From Flavobacteriales bacterium (GTDB lineage: Bacteria > Bacteroidota > Bacteroidia > Flavobacteriales_D > Crocinitomicaceae), in contig CANLAQ010000016.1 of assembly GCA_947488235.1 (NCBI GenBank), positions 1 to 50,955 on the forward strand: a DNA stretch of 50,955 bases, given 5' to 3'. The notes beneath the pieces were generated by a model. That model searched no databases, was not told the origin of the DNA, and saw only the letters and a list, made by a program, of their open reading frames with translations. Position numbers and translations under genes: made by a program. Positions 1-7,100 of this stretch are shown piece after piece (positions within the stretch are counted from its first letter, which is position 1; the number at the start of each line of letters is the position of its first letter).

Positions 1-19
1 GAAAGCCTGATTTGGAAAA

Positions 20-415
20 TTATTTTCTAATAAATATCGGTTTAATAGTGTTCCAAACTACGATGGGGAAGAAATGCATTGGTATGGCGAAACCATAAAT
101 CAAATAGTAAAAACTTTCATCATCACTGTCTGGCAAGGTTGCTTTAAAAACCCCCATGATACTTATAAAACTGATGATTGCAAATAAGAAACCAAAGGTA
201 ATATCACCGATTTTTGGTAATAATTTTACAAAAAGAGCATGACCAGCAGATGCTAAAATACAGCCTACGAAGCACGAGATAAAAATGGAGCTTGGTGGAA
301 TAACTGAGCTATAATCTATTACCGTCAATTCTTGATAAAGAGAAGCATATAAATAGGAGCCAAATCCAGATAAGGCTCCGGAAATAAGTGCAAGTAAGGT
401 GTATTTTTTTATCAT
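20..415 (-). CDS. small four-helix inner-membrane protein, unknown function
   Basis: 131 residues with about four hydrophobic segments (roughly 5-25, 42-65, 70-92 and 103-125), so most likely a polytopic inner-membrane protein. I recognise no family and see no catalytic motif. The ATG lies 4 nt after the stop of the upstream YceI gene, so it is probably the third gene of that operon and co-translated with it. The context suggests an envelope role, but that is inference only. The end of the gene is inside the window, and only 19 nt lie beyond it. Confidence 0.7.
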   Translation of the reverse strand: MIKKYTLLALISGALSGFGSYLYASLYQELTVIDYSSVIPPSSIFISCFVGCILASAGHALFVKLLPKIGDITFGFLFAIISFISIMGVFKATLPDSDDESFYYLIYGFAIPMHFFPIVVWNTIKPIFIRK

Positions 416-419
416 TGTT

Positions 420-950
420 TTATTTAATTAATGTTACTGGAATTGTTGCAACTATTTTTAAAGTTTCGGATACATCATCTCCTTTTTTACCAACTCCAAA
501 ATCGGTTCTATCCACACTGAATTTACCAATAAATGTAGCTTTATTTCCTTTTTTAACAAATGTAAAAAGAACAGAACAATCTTTTTTAACGCCGTGAATT
601 TCTAGTTTTCCAATGGCTTTATATCCAGTATCTGTTTTTACAATTTTTGAAGAAACAAATTCAATATTCGGATATTTATCAGCGTCAAACCACTCTTCAC
701 CTTTGGCGTGTTTGTTTTGAACACCATTTCCTGTGCTGATGGATTCAACCTTGATTTTTAAGTCGAATTTTGAACTTGAAAGTTTAGTCGCATCGAAAAT
801 AATACTCCCTGATACTTCTTTAAAAACACCACTTACATCTTTGTTTGAAAAGGCAATATTGTGCTGCTCAGAAATCTTCCAGTTTTGCGCTTGTACGGTT
901 CCAATTGTTAAAATAAGAACCAACAAAGCAGCTATTTTCGATGCTTTCAT
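420..950 (-). CDS. YceI family exported protein (second copy)
   Basis: 176 residues. An N-terminal signal peptide (about 1-21, ending VQAQ) is followed by a complete YceI-like lipocalin-fold domain. Family hallmarks visible are N-W-K-I at the start of the mature protein, the EEWFDADKYPNIEF segment, LEIHGVKK and the late FSVDRTDFGVG strand. YceI proteins are periplasmic beta-barrels that bind polyisoprenoid or other amphiphilic ligands; the ligand here is unknown. It lies 19 nt after a second YceI gene and 4 nt before a small membrane-protein gene on the same strand. The two YceI copies differ clearly in sequence, so the duplication is old rather than recent. Confidence 0.93.
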   Translation of the reverse strand: MKASKIAALLVLILTIGTVQAQNWKISEQHNIAFSNKDVSGVFKEVSGSIIFDATKLSSSKFDLKIKVESISTGNGVQNKHAKGEEWFDADKYPNIEFVSSKIVKTDTGYKAIGKLEIHGVKKDCSVLFTFVKKGNKATFIGKFSVDRTDFGVGKKGDDVSETLKIVATIPVTLIK

Positions 951-969
951 CTTTCGCGATTTCTTACTA

Positions 970-1545
970 TTAGTTTTTAGATACCTCTAAATCAGCATTT
1001 AAGTAAATTTCGTCAGCAACCACTGTGTTTGGCATCGTTGCACCCACTCCGTAGTCTGATCGTTTAACCATTCCTGAAATTTTCAATCCAGCTAAATCTG
1101 CACCAGCTCTGTTTTTTGTTGTCCCATTATGAACACCAGCTAAAACAACTGTTTTTGTAACACCGTGCATGGTGAAATTTCCTGTGATGACATAGTTGTT
1201 TCCTTTTGCTTTCTTCACAGATGTACTTTTGAAAGTGATTGTTGGATGTTTTTCTACATCGAAAAAATCAGCAGAACGCAAATGATCATCACGCATAGAA
1301 AGGTAAGTGTTGACTGTTTTAGCCTCAGCCGTTAATTCGATTGTTGCATCCGAAAAATCTGTATTTGGAGTGGTGATTTTTACATCGAATTTATCGAATT
1401 GACCAACAGTTTCAGAAATCTCCATGTGTTTTACAGTAAAACCCAATCGTGAGTGACCTGCGTCCAAAGACCAACTTCCTGCTTCTAACACGACGAATGA
1501 AACCAATGCAAGTGCTGCGGATAATGTGATAAGTATTTTTTTCAT
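970..1545 (-). CDS. YceI family exported protein (first copy)
   Basis: 191 residues from the ATG at 1545: MKKILITLSAALALVSF begins a signal peptide. The mature part has YceI hallmarks: WSLDAGHSRLGFTVKHM, the DHLRSADFFDVEKHPTITF segment, GNFTMHGVTK and MVKRSDYGVG. It is expected to be a periplasmic beta-barrel binding an isoprenoid-like ligand. An upstream in-frame TTG at 1584 is not a credible start because it is part of a TAnnTTTG promoter box (1582-1589) and would spoil the signal peptide. First gene of the yceI-yceI-membrane-protein operon. Confidence 0.93.
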   Translation of the reverse strand: MKKILITLSAALALVSFVVLEAGSWSLDAGHSRLGFTVKHMEISETVGQFDKFDVKITTPNTDFSDATIELTAEAKTVNTYLSMRDDHLRSADFFDVEKHPTITFKSTSVKKAKGNNYVITGNFTMHGVTKTVVLAGVHNGTTKNRAGADLAGLKISGMVKRSDYGVGATMPNTVVADEIYLNADLEVSKN

Positions 1546-1581
1546 GTTTTTAAATTTTTTAATTAAAAGTTTATTTGTCTG

Positions 1582-1589
1582 CAAAGTTA
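1582..1589 (-). promoter_or_regulatory. TAnnTTTG -7 box of the yceI operon
   Basis: On the minus strand the sequence reads TAACTTTG, an exact match to the Bacteroidota -7 consensus TAnnTTTG, 36 nt before the ATG of the first yceI gene. I see no clear -33 TTG at the usual distance. Confidence 0.65.
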
Positions 1590-1599
1590 AATATTCTTT

Positions 1600-1613
1600 A
1601 CGATTTGAATCGT
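1600..1613. promoter_or_regulatory. 14-bp dyad just upstream of the yceI promoter box
   Basis: The sequence acgatt-tg-aatcgt has two perfect 6-bp inverted arms around a 2-nt spacer. It ends 10 nt upstream of the -7 box, across the interval where RNA polymerase contacts the -33 side. This looks like a binding site for a dimeric regulator. No regulator gene is adjacent, so this is position-based inference. Confidence 0.35.
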
Positions 1614-1716
1614 TGACATAGGTTAAGAAAGTATTTATTTAAATGGTGTTTTATGGCTTGGCGAAGAAAGTGAAAATACAAGAGTTACCCTTCGATGAAC
1701 TCAGGGCGAGAAGGAT

Positions 1717-1758
1717 AGAGCGAGAAACAGAGTGAGAATGAGGTAAAAAAGAAAAAGC
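1717..1758 (+). repeat. 42-bp direct repeat, copy 1
   Basis: Starts agagcgagaaacagagtgag and matches 1823-1864 at 40 of 42 positions. Purine-rich, non-coding. The copies are 106 nt apart, start to start. Confidence 0.8.
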
Positions 1759-1822
1759 CAGATCGCTTCAGGATTCTTCGCTCTCTTTCTCATTTTCACT
1801 CTGAAAGAAAAGCGCAAATACA

Positions 1823-1864
1823 AGAGCGAGAAACAAAGTGAGAATGAGGTGAAAAAGAAAAAGC
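1823..1864 (+). repeat. 42-bp direct repeat, copy 2
   Basis: Starts agagcgagaaacaaagtgag and matches 1717-1758 with two substitutions. Its 3' end runs into the A-tract and left arm of the terminator hairpin at 1851-1890. Confidence 0.8.
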
Positions 1865-1890
1865 GCTGTCACTTTCGTAACTGCGCTTTT
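1851..1890 (-). terminator. intrinsic terminator after the orphan tRNA 3' end
   Basis: In the minus-strand RNA, AAAAGCGC pairs with GCGCTTTT (1883-1890 with 1859-1866). An inner GTTAC/GTGAC stem, with one G-U pair, is closed by a GAAA tetraloop. The hairpin is followed by a TTTTTCTTTTTC tract (complement of 1851-1862). It sits directly 3' of the tRNA-like fragment at 1894-1911. Confidence 0.7.
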
Positions 1891-1893
1891 CTT

Positions 1894-1911
1894 TTAGTAG
1901 CGGGGACCGGA
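1894..1911 (-). repeat. orphan duplicate of the tRNA-fMet 3' end
   Basis: The plus-strand sequence ttagtagcggggaccgga is identical to 2081-2098, which contains the acceptor and part of the T-stem of the complete tRNA-fMet. Homology stops sharply at the T-loop side. Like the real tRNA, this copy is followed at once by an intrinsic terminator. It may be a remnant of a deleted second tRNA gene or a site-specific recombination scar. Confidence 0.7.
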
Positions 1912-1913
1912 AT

Positions 1914-1943
1914 ATCCTGACGCTCGCTTCACTCGGTCAGGAT
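1914..1943. repeat. inverted repeat beside the orphan tRNA end
   Basis: ATCCTGAC (1914-1921) and GTCAGGAT (1936-1943) form an 8-bp stem with a 14-nt loop, 2 nt from the tRNA-like fragment. No T-run follows, so it is not an obvious terminator. Confidence 0.5.
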
Positions 1944-2046
1944 GGACCTTAAGGATGTGCTTTACAAGGAAACCAAATTGCTTTGCAATTCTATTTTTTA
2001 TGACCTATTACTTCATTCAATCCTGCGGCTTGACTCAGTTTAGGAC

Positions 2047-2080
2047 ATAAAAAAAACCTGAGTCTATGACTCAGGTTTTC
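2047..2080 (-). terminator. intrinsic terminator of tRNA-fMet
   Basis: A perfect 12-bp inverted repeat, aaaacctgagtc (2053-2064) and gactcaggtttt (2068-2079), with a 3-nt loop. On the minus strand it ends in a run of eight T (complement of 2049-2056). It lies 5 nt after the tRNA 3' end, so it terminates the tRNA transcript. Confidence 0.85.
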
Positions 2081-2084
2081 TTAG

Positions 2085-2157
<73 letters not shown>

Positions 2158-2183
2158 ATATGTTGGTGTGTTGGTATCGACCG

Positions 2184-2191
2184 CAAAGATA
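2184..2191 (-). promoter_or_regulatory. -7 box of the tRNA-fMet promoter
   Basis: The minus strand reads TATCTTTG, an exact TAnnTTTG match, 26 nt upstream of the tRNA 5' end. That leaves a short 5' leader for RNase P to remove. A T-rich block lies about 20 nt further upstream, but no perfect TTG is present. Confidence 0.65.
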
Positions 2192-2214
2192 CAACATTAT
2201 GTGGAATTTAAAAA

Positions 2215-3135
2215 CTAATCAAAAAGTAAATTTGACTTTTTTAAATAATTGCCATGGGTATTCAATTTGATTTTAAGTCCAATAGAATGACTATTCAGGT
2301 TGACTTGTTGCACTGGACTCCAACCATTTTCAAATAAATAGTTAATAACTAAAGACTTGTTGATCCGTCCACCTATGCCAAATTGGAACGCTTTGAGGGA
2401 TGTTGTGCCAACAAATACATTAAATCGTTCCATATAGCTTAACTTGAATAAGAGAAAATAATTGATCGGCGTATGGGCTATGTAGGAAATTCGAAGCGAA
2501 GGAACCAAACTAAGTTGTTTGTTTAAATCTACAATGGTTCTAACATAGCAAGCATATTCCGTTCTAAAAGACGAATTATTCCCAATGGGTCCCCAATTTT
2601 TGGTAATTAAATCTTCTAAATATAAGCCTAGCATGTATTTCTTTCCAACATAACTCAATCCAGCACTTACTTGTGGAATAAATGCTTGTCCGGTGCGCTG
2701 CACTATATTGTCTTGAAGATTTGTTACCACTTTATCGGCATCATAACCCACTTGGATTCCCCCAAAACCAATGCCTAAACTCAAACGATTCTCTTCATTT
2801 GTTTGAATATTTGCCGCTCCAGCAACTTGTAATTTTGTTAACGAAAAAGCACCAATATTTTCTCTTTGAATTTGGATTCCCATTCCAAACATAGGAGCAT
2901 CACTCTTAAAATCATTGAAAGGAATTGAAAGTGAAGTGTTCATTGTTTTAGGAGCACCGTCAAATCCAACCCATTGCGTTTTAAGTCCTGTGAATAACTC
3001 AACATGCTGATTCAATCCATTGTGTGCGGGATTAATTCCTCCCCAATTCATTGCAAAACTATTCCAATTGGGTGTCATTTGTCCAAAACCAGTGGACAAT
3101 AACATAACAAGAAAAAAAGAAATTATATACTTCAT
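2215..3135 (-). CDS. PorP/SprF family T9SS-associated outer-membrane protein
   Basis: 306 residues. A signal peptide (1-19, ending GFGQ) is followed by an outer-membrane beta-barrel with PorP/SprF hallmarks: the early WGGINPAHNGL segment, similar to the usual N-P-A-x-x-G, and glycine-rich strands such as LSLGIGFGGIQVGYDAD. Proteins of this family are usually encoded next to a secreted type B CTD protein and help deliver or attach that cargo at the cell surface. Here the partner gene lies immediately upstream with 1 nt between, so the two form a cargo-receptor pair. It is probably specific for that neighbour. Confidence 0.93.
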   Translation of the reverse strand: MKYIISFFLVMLLSTGFGQMTPNWNSFAMNWGGINPAHNGLNQHVELFTGLKTQWVGFDGAPKTMNTSLSIPFNDFKSDAPMFGMGIQIQRENIGAFSLTKLQVAGAANIQTNEENRLSLGIGFGGIQVGYDADKVVTNLQDNIVQRTGQAFIPQVSAGLSYVGKKYMLGLYLEDLITKNWGPIGNNSSFRTEYACYVRTIVDLNKQLSLVPSLRISYIAHTPINYFLLFKLSYMERFNVFVGTTSLKAFQFGIGGRINKSLVINYLFENGWSPVQQVNLNSHSIGLKIKLNTHGNYLKKSNLLFD

Positions 3136-3136
3136 C

Positions 3137-3967
3137 TTATCTAATAATTGAAATAGTTCCTTTTCTTATTCCCTTGTCCTGCCCTAAATCTAAGATGTAA
3201 AAATATACACCTTCAGGTAGGGGCTTATCATTATAATTTCCAGTCCAAGAATTGGCAATGGTATAAGGACTAGATTTATACAATTCATGGCCGAAACGAT
3301 TCAAAATTACCATAGTATTTTCAGGATAATTTTCGATCCCAGGAATCACCCAAGTTTCATTCAGACCATCACTATTAGGGGAAAAAGTATTGGGAATTTT
3401 AAAAGCACCTTTTACAAAAACAGTTACATAATCGAACTTGACACAAAAGGATAAAACTCCTTTCAATGTAAAGGTGGTCGTTTCGGTGGGTTGCGCAGCA
3501 GTCAATAAATTAGTCGAAGAAAGTACTAAAAAAGGAGGCGACCACAGATAAGATTCAGCAGTGCCATTGGCTAGAAAAGTAGCGACTTGACCTGAATCAA
3601 TAAACAAATCAGGGCCAGCGTCTAAGATAAAACTATACACTTGAATTGGAGCGCTTACACTTGTTAATGTAATGATGCTATCCACTGCAACTGTGCATGC
3701 TACTGTGGCGGATAAAAGATCATTTTGAGCAAAATTTGAAGTATTAAAAACCAAAGCCGATTCATTTGCTACGACCGCACCGTTGATGAGCCATTGTACT
3801 TGTCCGACGAGCGGACAATCTTGAATAGTTAAAGAAAAACTCAAATTCTGACCTTCACAAATCGTATCCGTTTGACCAGATATTTGAATAAATGGAGCTT
3901 GAGAATAACAAAGATTACCTCTTGAAATAAGCGTTAACATTAAAATAACAAAAAAGGCAGACTTCAA
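3137..3967 (-). CDS. short secreted protein with Ig-like region and T9SS type B sorting domain
   Basis: 276 residues. A signal peptide (about 1-23, ending CYSQA) is followed by one or two Ig-like beta regions (about 27-185) starting with the common ITCEGQ-like DTICEGQNLSF pattern. A type B (gliding-motility-associated) C-terminal domain begins near 191: IPNTFSPNSDGLNETW, ILNRFGHELY, LPEGVYFYIL and a basic ISIIR end. The CTD directs export through the T9SS. The start is a TTG; the next ATG (codon 10) would remove the charged n-region. It is co-transcribed with the PorP/SprF gene, and the visible surface payload is small for this class. The function of the Ig region is unknown. Confidence 0.9.
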   Translation of the reverse strand: MKSAFFVILMLTLISRGNLCYSQAPFIQISGQTDTICEGQNLSFSLTIQDCPLVGQVQWLINGAVVANESALVFNTSNFAQNDLLSATVACTVAVDSIITLTSVSAPIQVYSFILDAGPDLFIDSGQVATFLANGTAESYLWSPPFLVLSSTNLLTAAQPTETTTFTLKGVLSFCVKFDYVTVFVKGAFKIPNTFSPNSDGLNETWVIPGIENYPENTMVILNRFGHELYKSSPYTIANSWTGNYNDKPLPEGVYFYILDLGQDKGIRKGTISIIR

Positions 3968-4116
3968 ATTAAGTTTTTGATTATCAATTAATTATAAAAA
4001 TATTTACTTCAGTTTTACGCATTAAATTGCTATTCTATTTGTGCATCAATTTTTTATTCAGACTTTTGGCACTAAATTAGGTTTTCAATACGAAGATAAA
4101 ACTAAAAGACGGAAAC
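3968..4116. other. divergent intergenic region
   Basis: 149 bp of AT-rich sequence between the divergent PorP/SprF pair and the giant repeat protein. It must hold both promoters. The only near match I see is TAGGTTTT (4078-4085, plus strand; 7 of 8 to TAnnTTTG), 31 nt before the ATG at 4117. No terminator and no ORF. Confidence 0.4.
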
Positions 4117-7100
4117 ATGAGAAACATTTACCTAACATTTATTGCGCTATTCTATTTTGCCAATCTATTCGCACAACATGGGGATTATGATAACACCTCC
4201 AAATGGTTTTTAGGATTGAATGCAGGTGCGACCTGGAATTCAACAGATGTTAAAAATAAAACTGCTTCTGGATGGGGATTAACCCTCGGTAAATCCTATA
4301 ATTATGATTACGGTAAAATTTTAAGTTTTGATCTTCGCGCCCGTTACTTGCGTGGATATTGGTATGGACAAGATTATGACACCACCAATTTGGACAATTA
4401 TTTTGGCACAGGCTCTGCCGCTCAACCTTCCACAAGTTTAAATTATTATAAAGATTCTTTAGGATATTCAGTCAACAACTTCCAGGCCGATGTACATCGC
4501 TTGGCTTTTGAATTGGTCATCCATGCGAATAGAATTAGAGAAAGAACAGGTTTTGATCCTTATATCTTTGGTGGAGTTGGCTTTACATGGCATCAAACTT
4601 ATGGAGATTTATACGATAGCACCTACTACGATTATGCAAGTTTGGTACAAGACGGGACTTTAAGTTCTATGTTGACAACTACTTTAGATGGAATTTATGA
4701 CACTCCTTTAGATGGAAGTAGTACCAAGACAAAAGTAAACTTTATGCCTAGTCTTGGCTTTGGTTTAGGATATCAAATTGGGAAAAGAACCACTTTTGGG
4801 ATTGAACACAAGACTACTTTTACAAGAGGTGACTCCTTTGATGGATTCATTTCACAAACGCCAAGAGCAAGAAATGATTGGTATCATTATACCTCTGCTT
4901 ATCTCCAATTTAGATTTAAGACGCATACCAGCTCTACAACAGAACCAATAAACAGTTCTTCGAATATTAATAATTACAACACGCCATGCCCGAAGCCAGT
5001 AATCACGGTAAGCAATAGCACTGTTACTGTAAATTCTAGTACTTATAATTTGACTGCCAATATTACCGCTGTAAATTCTGAAAATGAAATTAGCCTAATG
5101 AACATGATGGTGAGTAATGGCATAGCGGTTCCCTTTACTTATAATGCAAGCACGCACCAACTTCAAGCAAGTGTGCAATTAGTACCGGGCAACAATTCTT
5201 TTACCATTAGGGTTCAAAACAATTGTGGATCTGAAATAAAAAATATTACTATTATTTATAATAATTGCATTACTCCAAGCATAAGCATCACTAATCCTGC
5301 GAACAATAGTTTAAGTGTAACGAGTCCAAACTTTGTTTTTTCTTCTCTAATTTATGGAGTAAGTAATCAACAAGGAATTACCTTATTTGTAAATAACAAG
5401 CAGATAAATAATTATACTTTTAATGCTACTACCGGACTGCTGCAATGCAATTTAATGCTGAATTCTGGAGCAAATATCATTCAATTAAATGTGCTCAATA
5501 GTTGCGGAAACGCAAGCGAAAACACTACCGTTATTTACAATGACTGCATCACTCCAAGTTTTCAATTAGCTATGCCTTCAAGCACGGGAACCACAACAAG
5601 TACTGGTGTATATACTGCAAAAATAAATGCTGTTGGATTCAAAAACAGCAGTGAAATAACCATTAATCAAAATGGAACTAGAATTAGCAATTTTAGCTTT
5701 ATCAATAGTGTCATTACCCTGCCCTTACAATTATCAAGTGGTATGAATACCATTACCATCAATGGAACCAACCTTTGTGGGTCAGATGCCATATCATTTA
5801 CTATTAATTATCAAAATTGTAATGCACCTGTAATCACTTTAGTCAACCCTACTCAGTTAAATACTACCAGCAATTTACAAGCAATGAGGGTGAAATTAAA
5901 AGTAGAAAATTGCACCAAGAACAATATGCATTTATTGCTTAATAATGTTTCTATTTCGAATTTCACATTTAATGAAACCACTAAAATAGTAGAGGCAAGT
6001 TTGGTGTTGAGTCCAGGAAATAACATCTTCTTAATTAATGCTAGCAATAATTGTGGGCTTGATGCAGCCACCTTAAATATTAATTACAATGATTGTAAAA
6101 GTCCCATTGTAACGATTAATGGAGCCAACAATACCACACAAAATATTGCGTCATTTATTCTGAGCGCTTCAATTCAAAATATGAATAGTGCTCAAGGGAT
6201 TACACTTACATTGAATGGTACGCCAATCAATTTCAATTTATTGAATGGGCAATTAACCAGTTATACCAATCTACAACCTGGTATGAATGCATTTGTTTTA
6301 AATGCAGTTAATGGTTGTGGGAATCAAAGTCAAACACTAAGCGTGAACTACAATAACTGCATTGCGCCGGCTATAACACTAGTTGCTCCATCCATTACAG
6401 GAACAACGGTTGGTAATGCCAATTACAATTTTCAAGCTTTAGTAAGTAATGTGACCAATCAACAAAACATCAGTGTTAAATTGAATAATGTTACTGTTCC
6501 ATCTAGTTTATTAAATGGGGTATTGGTTGCTTCTTTAATACTTATTGAGGGAAACAATACAGTGGTAGTTGCAGTTAATAACGCTTGTGGAAATGATACA
6601 GAAACCTTCAATATCCTTTACAGTAAATGTAAAGCACCAATAGTGCACCTTACAAGTCCTGGAATATTAATGACGAGCACCAACCAGAATAACCTTCAAT
6701 TTTCAGGTTCCGTTGAAAACATTGCAAGTCCTCAAGAAATGACACTCCGATTGAATGGTCAAATTGTTCCTTTTACTTTTCTAAATGGGCAATTTTCTGG
6801 AAGTGTGAGTTTAATAAATGGCGCTAACATCATACTCGTTACGGCAACCAATAGTTGTGGTACCGATATTGCACAACACAGCATTATTTACAATAATTGC
6901 ACCGCGCCAGGTATTATCAATCCAACACCTTCTGCACTTAATACAATCACATTAACACCCCAAATTACAATAAGTGCACAATTACAAAACATTAGTGCTG
7001 CACAGCAAATTTCACTCCTACTCAATGGGGTAAGTCAAAACTTTACTTATGTGAACAACCAAGTTAATGCAAACTTAAACTTGAGCAGTGGAAATAACAT

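Larger units (their letters stand above)
1620..2046. other. gene-free, repeat-rich spacer between the yceI operon and tRNA-fMet
   Basis: I see no credible coding frame here. The stretch holds a pair of 42-bp direct repeats (1717-1758 and 1823-1864), a loosely inverted related segment (about 1776-1802), a strong minus-strand terminator hairpin (1851-1890), an 18-nt duplicate of the tRNA-fMet 3' end (1894-1911) and an 8-bp-stem inverted repeat (1914-1943). It looks like a degraded former tRNA or integration locus. Confidence 0.6.

Noticed and set aside
1717-1864. CRISPR-like repeats
   Set aside because: Only two copies, with no regular spacer and no cas genes nearby.
1914-1943. Inverted repeat read as a terminator
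   Set aside because: No T-run follows on either strand, so I list it only as a repeat.
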